Source: Liolophura sinensis | Taxonomy: Eukaryota > Mollusca > Polyplacophora > Chitonida > Chitonidae | Length of the DNA: 29,092 bases | Assembly: GCF_032854445.1 (NCBI RefSeq) | Contig: NW_027018416.1 | Span: 1-29,092, forward strand | Direction: 5' to 3' | Shown here: piece after piece, positions 11,113 to 20,854 of the stretch | How positions within the stretch are numbered: the first letter of the stretch is position 1 | How the letters are laid out: every line of letters starts with the position of its first letter | Made by a program: the position numbers and the translations under genes | Notes under the pieces: generated by a model | Database searches by the model: none | What the model was told of the DNA's origin: nothing | Seen by the model: only the letters and a program-made list of their open reading frames with translations

Positions 11113-11489
11113 GTTAATTGAAATCGGCTACACTGTACTCTGTACAATCGCGACTGGTCATTACTATATTCAACTTTTGACTATAAGTTATGTGCCCTTC
11201 GGTAGCCCAGAAGACGTCAAATCTTTGGGACAAGCCCATTTAACTCACCCAGCAATTGCCTTACTTCTAAGTGCAAGACAATCTCAATGTCTTTATCTAC
11301 GTGTAGAAAAACCACACCATTTGTACGTGAAAACCACAAGGTACTTGATACAGTCTGCTGTAAAAAGTACAACTGAACACTGACCCACTTCAGTAAGGTG
11401 CCAAAAGATGCGGAATTGAGCCAGGCATCGGCAGCTGTTGAAAAATTGCAAATTTCCCTGGTTTCCATGGAGTAAGAGCCGTTGCTGGG

Positions 11490-11522
11490 CACGTGATTAT
11501 GACATAAATGATCATTCAATTG
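11490..11522. other. Palindrome cluster at the monomer end (representative copy, M21)
   Basis: Within 33 bp lie CACGTG, the odd-centred dyad TTATGACATAA, AATGATCATT and CAATTG. The same internal position (about 515-547) holds a version of this cluster in nearly every copy. CACGTG is an E-box/G-box type hexamer recognised by bHLH proteins in many eukaryotes. Whether anything binds here is unknown. Confidence 0.6.
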
Positions 11523-11524
11523 TC

Positions 11525-12073
11525 ACTACAGCCAAAAGTATTGGTCGGAGAGCAACGCGGTTTGCACCATTCGATTTCTCGTCACAAAATACGTCGGATT
11601 AGCCTCTTTCTAGTAGCACTGGAACAGTTTTTCCACTTTTGCATTTTTGCTTCGTCTTTTTGTTAATTGAAATCGGCTACACTGTACTCTGTACAATCGC
11701 GACTGGTCATTACTATATTCAACTTTTGACTATAAGTTATGTGCCCTTCGGTAGCCCAGAAAACGTCAAATCTTTGGGCTAAGCCCATTTAACTCACCCA
11801 GCAATTGCCTTACTTCTAAGTGCAAGACAATCTCAATGTCTTTATCTACGTGTAGAAAAACCACACCATTTGTACGTGAAAAACACAAGGTACTTGATAC
11901 AGTCTGCTGTAAAAAGTACAACTGAACACTAACCCACTTCAGTAAGGTGCCAAAAGATGCGGAATTGAGCCAGGCATCGGCAGCTGTTGAAAAATTGCAA
12001 ATTTCCCTGGTTTCCATGGAGTAAGAGCCGTTGCTGGGCACGTGATTATGACATCAATGATCATTGATCTGTC
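11525..12073 (+). repeat. Monomer M22, class A
   Basis: 549 bp. TTTCTAGTAG, CTTCGTC, AGAAAACGTC, GGGCTAAGCCC, CACTAACCC, end with a 14-bp dyad then GATCTGTCGC. Its last half equals that of M28. Confidence 0.92.
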
Positions 12074-12621
12074 GCTACAGCCAAAAGTATTGGTCGGAGA
12101 GCAACGCGGTTTGCACCATTCGATTTCTCGTCACAAAATACGTCGGATTAGCCTCTTTCTAGTAGCACTGGAACAGTTTTTCCACTTTTGCATTTTTGCT
12201 TCGTCTTTTTGTTAATTGAAATCGGCTAAACTGTACTCTGTACAATCGCGACTGGTCATTACTATATTCAACTTTGACTATAAGTTATGTGCCCTTCGGT
12301 AGCCCAGAAGACGTCAAATCTTTGGGCCAAGCCCATTTAACTCACCCAGCAATTGCCTTACTTCTAAGTGCAAGACAATCTCAATGTCTTTATCTACGTG
12401 TAGAAAAACCACACCATTTGTACGTGAAAAACACAAGGTACTTGATACAGTCTGCTGTAAAAAGTACAACTGAACACTAACCCACTTCAGTAAGGTGCCA
12501 AAAGATGCGGAATTGAGCCAGGCATCGGCAGCTGTTGAAAAATTGCAAATTTCCCTGGTTTCCATAGAGTAAGAGCCGTTGATGGGCACGTGATTATGAC
12601 ATAAATGATCATTCAATTGTC
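12074..12621 (+). repeat. Monomer M23, class A
   Basis: 548 bp; one T missing in CAACTTTGAC. GGCTAAACTG, CACTAACCC, CCATAGAG, GTTGATGGG. Near-identical to M29. Confidence 0.92.
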
Positions 12622-13170
12622 ACTACAGCCAAAAGTATTGGTCGGAGAGCAACGCGGTTTGCACCATTCGATTTGTCGTCACAAAATACGTCGGATTAGC
12701 CTCTTACCAGCAGCACTGGAACAGTTTTTCCACTTTTGCATTTTTGCCTGGTCTTTTTGTTAATTGAAATCGGCTACACTGTACTCTGTACAATCGCGAC
12801 TGGTCATTACTATATTCAACTTTTGACTATAAGTTATGTGCCCTTCGGTAGCCCAGAAGACGTCAAATATTTCGGCTAAGCCCATTTAACTCACCCAGCA
12901 ATTGTCTTACTTCTAAGTGCAAGACAATCTCAATGTCTTTATCTACGTGTAGAAAAACCACACCATTTGTACATAAAAAACACAAGGTACTTGATACAGT
13001 CTGGTGTAAAAAGTACAACTAAACACTGACCCACATTTTTAAGGTGCCAAAAGATGCAGAATTGGGCCAGGCATCGGCAGCTGTTAAAAAATTGCAAATA
13101 TCCCTGGTTTCCATGGAGTAAGAGCCGTTGCTGGGCACGTGATTATAACATCAATGATCAATCAATTGTC
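12622..13170 (+). repeat. Monomer M24, class B
   Basis: 549 bp. TTTGTCG, AAATATTTCGGC, TCTGGTGTAAAAAG, ATTATAACATC. Near-identical to M26 and M30. Confidence 0.92.
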
Positions 13171-13719
13171 GCTACAGCCACAATTATTGGTCGGAGAGCA
13201 ACGCGGTTTGCACCATTCGATTTGTCGTTACAAAATACGTCGGATTAGTCTCTTACCAGCAGCACTGAAACAGTTTTTCCACTTTTGCATTTTTGCCTGG
13301 TCTTTTTGTTAATTGAAATCGGCTACACTGTACTCTGTACAATCGCGACTGGTCATTACTATATTCAACTTTTGACTATAAGTTATGTGCCCTTCGGTAG
13401 CCCAGAAGACGTCAAATCTTTGGGCCAAGCCCATTTAACTCACCCAGCAATTGCCTTACTTCTAAGTGCAAGACAATCTCAATGTCTTTATCTACGTGTA
13501 GAAAAACCACACCATTTGTACGTAAAAAACACAAGGTACTTGATACAGTCTGCTGTAAAAAGTACAACTGAACACTAACCCACTTCAGTAAGGTGCCAAA
13601 AGATGCGGAATTGAGCCAGGCATCGGCAGCTGTTGAAAAATTGCAAATTTCCCTGGTTTCCATAGAGTAAGAGCCGTTGATGGGCACGTGATTATGACAT
13701 AAATGATCATTCAATTGTC
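13171..13719 (+). repeat. Monomer M25, class A
   Basis: 549 bp. CCACAATTATTGG, TTTGTCGTTAC, TTAGTCTC, CACTGAAAC, GGGCCAAGCCC, GTACGTAAAAAAC, CCATAGAG, GTTGATGGG. Front shared with M27, rear with M23 and M29. Confidence 0.9.
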
Positions 13720-14268
13720 ACTACAGCCAAAAGTATTGGTCGGAGAGCAACGCGGTTTGCACCATTCGATTTCTCGTCACAAAATACGTCGGATTAGCCT
13801 CTTACCAGCAGCACTGGAACAGTTTTTCCACTTTTGCATTTTTGCCTGGTCTTTTTGTTAATTGAAATCGGCTACACTGTACTCTGTACAATCACGACTG
13901 GTCATTACTATATTCAACTTTTGACTATAAGTTATGTGCCCTTCGGTAGCCCAGAAGACGTCAAATATTTCGGCTAAGCCCATTTAACTCACCCAGCAAT
14001 TGTCTTACTTCTAAGTGCAAGACAATCTCAATGTCTTTATCTACGTGTAGAAAAACCACACCATTTGTACATAAAAAACACAAGGTACTTGATACAGTCT
14101 GGTGTAAAAAGTACAACTAAACACTGACCCACATTTTTAAGGTGCCAAAAGATGCAGAATTGGGCCAGGCATCGGCAGCTGTTAAAAAATTGCAAATATC
14201 CCTGGTTTCCATGGAGTAAGAGCCGTTGCTGGGCACGTGATTATAACATCAATGATCAATCAATTGTC
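13720..14268 (+). repeat. Monomer M26, class B
   Basis: 549 bp. As M24 but TTTCTCG, and TCACGAC where most copies have TCGCGAC. Confidence 0.92.
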
Positions 14269-14817
14269 GCTACAGCCACAATTATTGGTCGGAGAGCAAC
14301 GCGGTTTGCACCATTCGATTTGTCGTTACAAAATACGTCGGATTAGTCTCTTACCAGCAGCACTGAAACAGTTTTTCCACTTTTGCATTTTTGCCTGGTC
14401 TTTTTGTTAATTGAAATCGGCTACACTGTACTCTGTACAATCGCGACTGGTCATTACTATATTCAACTTTTGACTATAAGTTATGTGCCCTTCGGTAGCC
14501 CAGAAGACGTCAAATCTTTCGGCTAAGCCCATTTAACTCACCAAGCAATTGTCTTACTTCTAAGTGCAAGACAATCTCAATGTCTTTATCTACGTGTAGA
14601 AAAACCACACCATTTGTACATAAAAAACACAAGGTACTTGATACAGTCTGCTGTAAAAAGTACAACTAAACACTGACCCACATTTTTAAGGTGCCAAAAG
14701 ATGCAGAATTGGGCCAGGCATCGGCAGCTGTTAAAAAATTGCAAATATCCCTGGTTTCCATGGAGTAAGAGCCGTTGCTGGGCACGTGATTATGACATCA
14801 ATGATTAATTAATTGTC
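14269..14817 (+). repeat. Monomer M27, class B
   Basis: 549 bp. Front as M25 (CCACAATTATTGG, CACTGAAAC). TTTCGGCTAAG and CACCAAGC as in M32 and M38. Class B tail, end ATGATTAATTAATTG. Confidence 0.9.
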
Positions 14818-15367
14818 GCTACAGCCAAAAGTATTGGTCGGAGAGCAACGCAGTTTGCACCATTCGATTTCTCGTCACAAAATACGTCGGATTAGCCTCT
14901 TACAAGAAGCACTGGAACAGTTTTTCCACTTTTGCATTTTTGCCTGGTCTTTTTGTTAATTGAAATCGGCTACACTGTACTCTGTACAATCGCGGACTGG
15001 TCATTACTATATTCAACTTTTGACTATAAGTTATGTGCCCTTCGGTAGCCCAGAAGACGTCAAATCTTTGGGACAAGCCCATTTAACTCACCCAGCAATT
15101 GCCTTACTTCTAAGTGCAAGACAATCTCAATGTCTTTATCTACGTGTAGAAAAACCACACCATTTGTACGTGAAAAACACAAGGTACTTGATACAGTCTG
15201 CTGTAAAAAGTACAACTGAACACTAACCCACTTCAGTAAGGTGCCAAAAGATGCGGAATTGAGCCAGGCATCGGCAGCTGTTGAAAAATTGCAAATTTCC
15301 CTGGTTTCCATGGAGTAAGAGCCGTTGCTGGGCACGTGATTATGACATCAATGATCATTGATCTGTC
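14818..15367 (+). repeat. Monomer M28, class A
   Basis: 550 bp; extra G in CGCGGACTGG. CGCAGTTTG, TTACAAGAAGC, GGGACAAGCCC, CACTAACCC. Front as M16/M21, rear as M22: a recombinant. Confidence 0.9.
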
Positions 15368-15916
15368 GCTACAGCCAAAAGTATTGGTCGGAGAGCAACG
15401 CGGTTTGCACCATTCGATTTCTCGTCACAAAATACGTCGGATTAGCCTCTTTCTAGTAGCACTGGAACAGTTTTTCCACTTTTGCATTTTTGCTTCGTCT
15501 TTTTGTTAATTGAAATCGGCTAAACTGTACTCTGTACAATCGCGACTGGTCATTACTATATTCAACTTTTGACTATAAGTTATGTGCCCTTCGGTAGCCC
15601 AGAAGACGTCAAATCTTTGGGCCAAGCCCATTTAACTCACCCAGCAATTGCCTTACTTCTAAGTGCAAGACAATCTCAATGTCTTTATCTACGTGTAGAA
15701 AAACCACACCATTTGTACGTGAAAAACACAAGGTACTTGATACAGTCTGCTGTAAAAAGTACAACTGAACACTAACCCACTTCAGTAAGGTGCCAAAAGA
15801 TGCGGAATTGAGCCAGGCATCGGCAGCTGTTGAAAAATTGCAAATTTCCCTGGTTTCCATAGAGTAAGAGCCGTTGATGGGCACGTGATTATGACATAAA
15901 TGATCATTCAATTGTC
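15368..15916 (+). repeat. Monomer M29, class A
   Basis: 549 bp. Counterpart of M23 with the normal four-T tract in CAACTTTTGAC. CACTAACCC, CCATAGAG, GTTGATGGG. Confidence 0.92.
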
Positions 15917-16465
15917 ACTACAGCCAAAAGTATTGGTCGGAGAGCAACGCGGTTTGCACCATTCGATTTCTCGTCACAAAATACGTCGGATTAGCCTCTT
16001 ACCAGCAGCACTGGAACAGTTTTTCCACTTTTGCATTTTTGCCTGGTCTTTTTGTTAATTGAAATCGGCTACACTGTACTCTGTACAATCGCGACTGGTC
16101 ATTACTATATTCAACTTTTGACTATAAGTTATGTGCCCTTCGGTAGCCCAGAAGACGTCAAATATTTCGGCTAAGCCCATTTAACTCACCCAGCAATTGT
16201 CTTACTTCTAAGTGCAAGACAATCTCAATGTCTTTATCTACGTGTAGAAAAACCACACCATTTGTACATAAAAAACACAAGGTACTTGATACAGTCTGGT
16301 GTAAAAAGTACAACTAAACACTGACCCACATTTTTAAGGTGCCAAAAGATGCAGAATTGGGCCAGGCATCGGCAGCTGTTAAAAAATTGCAAATATCCCT
16401 GGTTTCCATGGAGTAAGAGCCGTTGCTGGGCACGTGATTATAACATCAATGATCAATCAATTGTC
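15917..16465 (+). repeat. Monomer M30, class B
   Basis: 549 bp. Counterpart of M24/M26: TTTCTCG, AAATATTTCGGC, TCTGGTGTAAAAAG, ATTATAACATC. Confidence 0.92.
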
Positions 16466-17014
16466 GCTACAGCCAAAAGTATTGGTCGGAGAGCAACGCG
16501 GTTTGCACCATTCGATTTCTCGTCACAAAATACGTCGGATTAGCCTCTTACGAGCAGCACTGGAACAGTTTTTCCACTTTTGCATTTTTGCCTGGTCTTT
16601 TTGTTAATTGAAACCGGCTACACTGTACTCTGTACAATCGCGACTGGTCATTACTATATTCAACTTTTGACTATAAGTTATGTGCCCTTCGGTAGCCCAG
16701 AAGACGTCAAATCTTTGGGCGAAGCCCATTTAACTCACCCAGCAATTGCCTTACTTCTAAGTGCAAGACAATCTCAATGTCTTTATCTACGTGTAGAAAA
16801 ACCACACCATTTGTACGTGAAAACCACAAGGTACTTGATACAGTCTGCTGTAAAAAGTACAACTGAACACTGACCCACTTCAGTATGGTGCCAAAAGATG
16901 CGGAATTGAGCCAGGCATCGGCAGCTGTTGAAAAATTGCAAATTTCCCTGGTTTCCATGGAGTAAGAGCCGTTGCTGGGCACGTGATTATGACATAAATG
17001 ATCATTCAATTGTC
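16466..17014 (+). repeat. Monomer M31, class A
   Basis: 549 bp. TTACGAGCAGC, GAAACCGG, GGGCGAAGCCC, GTGAAAACCAC, CAGTATGG. Related to M37 and M43 but lacks their 4-bp deletion. Confidence 0.92.
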
Positions 17015-17564
17015 ACTACAGCCAAAAGTATTGGTCGGAGAGCAACGCGGTTTGCACCATTCGATTTGTCGTTACAAAATACGTCGGATTAGTCTCTTAC
17101 CAGCAGCACTGGAACAGTTTTTCCACTTTTGCATTTTTGCCTGGTCTTTTTGTTAATTGAAATCGGCTACACTGTACTCTGTACAATCGCGACTGGTCAT
17201 TACTATATTCAACTTTTGACTATAAGTTATGTGCCCTTCGGTAGCCCAGAAGACGTCAAATCTTTCGGCTAAGCCCATTTAACTCACCAAGCAATTGTCT
17301 TACTTCTAAGTGCAAGACAATCTCAATGTCTTTATCTACGTGTAGAAAAAACCACACCATTTGTACGTGAAAAACACAAGGTACTTGATACAGTCTGCTG
17401 TAAAAAGTACAACTGACCACAGACCCACATGAATAATGTGCCAAAAGATGCGGAATTGAGCCAGGCATCGGCAGCTGTTGAAAAATTGCAAATTTCCCTG
17501 GTTTCCATGGAGTAAGAACCGTTGCTGGGCACGTGATTATGACATAAATGATCATTCAATTGTC
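17015..17564 (+). repeat. Monomer M32, class C
   Basis: 550 bp; extra A in GTAGAAAAAACC. TTTGTCGTTAC, TTAGTCTC, CACCAAGC, CCACAGACCCACATGAATAA then TGTG, TAAGAACC. Counterpart of M38 and M44. Confidence 0.92.
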
Positions 17565-18113
17565 ACTACAGGCAAAAGTATTGGTCGGAGAGCAACGCGG
17601 TTTGCACCATTCGATTTGTCGTCACAAAATACGTCGGATTAGCCCTCTACCAGCAGCACTGGAACAGTTTTTCCACTTTTGCATTTTTGCCTGGTCTTTT
17701 TGTTAATTGAAACCGGCTACACTGTACTCTGTACAATCGCGACTGGTCATTACTATATTCAACTTTTGACTACAAGTTATGTGCCCTTCGGTAGCCCAGA
17801 AGACCTGAAATCTTTGGGCCAAGCCCATTTAATTCACCCAGCAATTGTCTTACTTCTAAGTCCAAGACAATCTCAATGTCTTTATCTACGTGTAGAAAAA
17901 CCACACCATTTGTACATTAAAAACACAAGGTACTTGATACAGTCTGCTGTAAAAAGTACAACTGACCACAGACCCACATGAATAAGGTGCCAAAAGATGC
18001 GGAAGTGAGCCAGGCATCGGCAGCTGTTAAAAAATTGCAAATATCCCTGGTTTCCATGGAGTAAGAGCCGTTGCTGGGCACGTGATTATGACATCAATGA
18101 TCAATTAATTGTC
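17565..18113 (+). repeat. Monomer M33, class C patch on a class B tail
   Basis: 549 bp. GGC start, GAAACCGG, CTACAAGTTATG, GACCTG, AATTCACCC, ACATTAAAAAC, C patch, GCGGAAGTGAGCC, then TTAAAAAA and AAATATCC. Confidence 0.9.
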
Positions 18114-18662
18114 GCTACAGCCAAAAGTATTGGTCGGAGAGCAACGCGGTTTGCACCATTCGATTTCTCGTCACAAAATACGTCGGATTAGCCTCTTACA
18201 AGAAGCACTGGAACAGTTTTTCCACTTTTGCATTTTTGCCTGGTCTTTTTGTTAATTGAAATCGGCTACACTGTACTCTGTACAATCGCGACTGGTCATT
18301 ACTATATTCAACTTTTGACTATAAGTTATGTGCCCTTCGGTAGCCCAGAAGACGTCAAATCTTTGGGCCAAGCCCATTTAACTCACCCAGCAATTGCCTT
18401 ACTTCTAAGTGCAAGACAATCTCAATGTCTTTATCTACGTGTAGAAAAACCACACCATTTGTACGTGAAAACCACAAGGTACTTGATACAGTCTGCTGTA
18501 AAAAGTACAACTGAACACTGACCCACTTCAGTAAGGTGCCAAAAGATGCGGAATTGAGCCAGGCATCGGCAGCTGTTGAAAAATTGCAAATTTCCCTGGT
18601 TTCCATGGAGTAAGAGCCGTTGCTGGGCACGTGATTATGACATAAATGATCATTCAATTGTC
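18114..18662 (+). repeat. Monomer M34, class A
   Basis: 549 bp. TTACAAGAAGC, GGGCCAAGCCC, GTGAAAACCAC, CTTCAGTAAGG. Resembles M16 and M21. Confidence 0.92.
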
Positions 18663-19211
18663 ACTACAGGCAAAAGTATTGGTCGGAGAGCAACGCGGTT
18701 TGCACCATTCGATTTGTCGTCACAAAATACGTCGGATTAATCTCTTACCAGCAGCACTGGAACAGTTTTTCCACTTTTGCATTTTTGCTTCGTCTTTTTG
18801 TTAATTGAAACCGGCTACACTGTACTCTGTACAATCGCGACTGGTCATTACTATATTCAACTTTTGACTACAAGTTATGTGCCCTTCGGTAGCCCAGAAG
18901 ACCTGAAATCTTTGGGCCAAGCCCATTTAACTCACCCAGCAATTGTCTTACTTCTAAGTCCAAGACAATCTCAATGTCTTTATCTACGTGTAGAAAAACC
19001 ACACCATTTGTACATAAAAAACACAAGGTACTTGATACAGTCTGCTGTAAAAAGTACAACTGACCACAGACCCACATGAATAAGGTGCCAAAAGATGCGG
19101 AAGTGAGCCAGGCATCGGCAGCTGTTAAAAAATTGCAAATATCCCTGGTTTCCATGGAGTAAGAGCCGTTGCTGGGCACGTGATTATGACATCAATGATC
19201 AATTAATTGTC
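18663..19211 (+). repeat. Monomer M35, class C patch on a class B tail
   Basis: 549 bp. Near-duplicate of M33 (CTACAAGTTATG, GCGGAAGTGAGCC) with GGATTAATCTC and CTTCGTC instead. Confidence 0.9.
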
Positions 19212-19760
19212 GCTACAGCCAAAAGTATTGGTCGGAGAGCAACGCGGTTTGCACCATTCGATTTCTCGTCACAAAATACGTCGGATTAGCCTCTTTCTAG
19301 TAGCACTGGAACAGTTTTTCCACTTTTGCATTTTTGCTTCGTCTTTTTGTTAATTGAAATCGGCTACACTGTACTCTGTACAATCGCGACTGGTCATTAC
19401 TATATTCAACTTTTGACTATAAGTTATGTGCCCTTCGGTAGCCCAGAAGACGTCAAATCTTTGGGCTAAGCCCATTTAACTCACCCAGCAATTGCCTTAC
19501 TTCTAAGTGCAAGACAATCTCAATGTCTTTATCTACGTGTAGAAAAACCACACCATTTGTACGTGAAAAACACAAGGTACTTGATACAGTCTGCTGTAAA
19601 AAGTACAACTAAACACTGACCCACATTTTTAAGGTGCCAAAAGATGCAGAATTGGGCCAGGCATCGGCAGCTGTTAAAAAATTGCAAATATCCCTGGTGT
19701 CCATGGAGTAAGAGCCGTTGCTGGGCACGTGATTATAATATCAATGATCAATCAATTGTC
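19212..19760 (+). repeat. Monomer M36, A front / B tail hybrid
   Basis: 549 bp. TTTCTAGTAG, CTTCGTC, GGGCTAAGCCC, GTGAAAAACAC as in class A. Then ACTAAACAC, ACATTTTTAAGG and GCAGAATTGGG as in class B. Switch lies at about 19573-19608. Confidence 0.88.
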
Positions 19761-20305
19761 ACTACAGCCAAAAGTATTGGTCGGAGAGCAACGCGGTTTG
19801 CACCATTCGATTTCTCGTCACAAAATTTGTCGGATTAGCCTCTTACCGGCAGCACTGGAACAGTTTTTCCACTTTTGCATTTTTGCCTGGTCTTTTTGTT
19901 AATTGAAACCGGCTACACTGTACTCTGTACAATCGCGACTGGTCATTACTATATTCAACTTTTGACTATAAGTTATGTGCCCTTCGGTAGCCCAGAAGAC
20001 GTCAAATCTTTGGGCGAAGCCCATTTAACTCACCCAGCAATTGCCTTACTTCTAAGTGCAAGACAATCTCAATGTCTTTATCTACGTGTAGAAAAACCAC
20101 ACCATTTGTACGTGAAAACCACAACGTACTTGATACAGTCTGCTGTAAAAAGTACAACTGAACACTGACCCACTTCAGTATGGTGCCAAAAGATGCGGAA
20201 TTGAGCCAGGCATCGGCAGCTGTTGAAAAATTGCAAATTTCCCTGGTTTCCATGGAGTAAGAGCCGTTGCTGGGCACGTGATTATGACATAAATGATCAA
20301 TTGTC
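19761..20305 (+). repeat. Monomer M37, class A with 4-bp deletion
   Basis: 545 bp. AAAATTTGTCGG, TTACCGGCAGC, GAAACCGG, GGGCGAAGCCC, ACAACGTAC, CAGTATGG. The 4-bp loss near 20297 joins GATCAATTG. Confidence 0.92.
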
Positions 20306-20854
20306 ACTACAGCCAAAAGTATTGGTCGGAGAGCAACGCGGTTTGCACCATTCGATTTGTCGTTACAAAATACGTCGGATTAGTCTCTTTCCAGCAGCAC
20401 TGGAACAGTTTTTCCACTTTTGCATTTTTGCCTGGTCTTTTTGTTAATTGAAATCGGCTACACTGTACTCTGTACAATCGCGACTGGTCATTACTATATT
20501 CAACTTTTGACTATAAGTTATGTGCCCTTCGGTAGCCCAGAAGACGTCAAATCTTTCGGCTAAGCCCATTTAACTCACCAAGCAATTGTCTTACTTCTAA
20601 GTGCAAGACAATCTCAATGTCTTTATCTACGTGTAGAAAAACCACACCATTTGTACGTGAAAAACACAAGGTACTTGATACAGTCTGCTGTAAAAAGTAC
20701 AACTGACCACAGACCCACATGAATAATGTGCCAAAAGATGCGGAATTGAGCCAGGCATCGGCAGCTGTTGAAAAATTGCAAATTTCCCTGGTTTCCATGG
20801 AGTAAGAACCGTTGCTGGGCACGTGATTATGACATAAATGATCATTCAAATGTC
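20306..20854 (+). repeat. Monomer M38, class C
   Basis: 549 bp. TTTGTCGTTAC, AGTCTCTTTCC, CACCAAGC, C patch followed by TGTG, TAAGAACC, TCAAATGTCAC. Confidence 0.92.

Larger units (their letters stand above)
6036..11524 (+). repeat. Five-monomer higher-order repeat (~2745 bp), two tandem copies
   Basis: M12-M16 (6036-8779) and M17-M21 (8780-11524) correspond position by position. M12/M17 share TATCGGCTAAGCC, CATTCAAC and GATCTGTCGC. M13/M18 share CTTCGTC, GGCTAAAACTG or GGCTAAACTG, and TCACAATG. M14/M19 share ACATAAATAACAC and ACATTTATAAGG. M15/M20 share CGCGGATTG, TTAGTTGAAATC and GGCCATGCCC. M16/M21 share the AGAAGCAC start and GGACAAGCCC. Class order is B-A-B-B-A in both. The two copies differ by scattered substitutions, and the front of M12 (GGC start, GAAACCGG) differs from the front of M17. 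Confidence 0.85.
10976..11524 (+). repeat. Monomer M21, class A
   Basis: 549 bp. CGCAGTTTG, TTACCAGAAGC, GGGACAAGCCC, GTGAAAACCAC. Close to the class A consensus; used here to map the T-tract block and the palindrome cluster. Confidence 0.92.
12622..14515 (+). repeat. Nested two-monomer duplication (1098 bp): M24-M25 / M26-M27
   Basis: M24 and M26 are almost identical (TTTGTCG versus TTTCTCG, and TCGCGAC versus TCACGAC, are differences I see). M25 and M27 share a rare front: CCACAATTATTGG, TTTGTCGTTAC, TTAGTCTCTTACC and CACTGAAACAG. The match ends near internal position 252, where M25 reads GGGCCAAGCCC and M27 reads CGGCTAAGCCC plus CACCAAGC. This marks a probable exchange point near 13420 and 14518. 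Confidence 0.8.
11785..16475 (+). repeat. Six-monomer period (~3295 bp): 11785-13180 recurs at 15080-16475
   Basis: From the last half of M22 through M24 into the start of M25, the sequence recurs in M28 (last half), M29, M30 and the start of M31 at an offset of 3294-3295 bp. Shared marks are CACTAACCC, GATCTGTCGC, GGCTAAACTG, CCATAGAG with GTTGATGGG, AAATATTTCGGC, TCTGGTGTAAAAAG and ATTATAACATC. The copies then part: M25 opens with CCACAATTATTGG, whereas M31 has CCAAAAGTATTGG. Confidence 0.75.
16466..19760 (+). repeat. Older six-monomer block M31-M36, related to M37-M42
   Basis: M31 matches M37 (GGGCGAAGCC, CAGTATGG) and M32 matches M38 (TTTGTCGTTA, CACCAAGC, class C tail with AATAATG, TAAGAACC). 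M33 and M35 are near-duplicates 1098 bp apart (CTACAAGTTATG, GCGGAAGTGAGCC), mirroring the M39/M41 pair but with a class C patch. M34 and M36 do not match M40 and M42. The frame is conserved while several units have been replaced. Confidence 0.65.

Noticed and set aside
11227-11237. GGGCCAAGCCC / GGGCTAAGCCC hairpin as a terminator
   Set aside because: The stem is only four base pairs, is broken in the CGGC, GGAC and GGCG variants, and is not followed by a T run.
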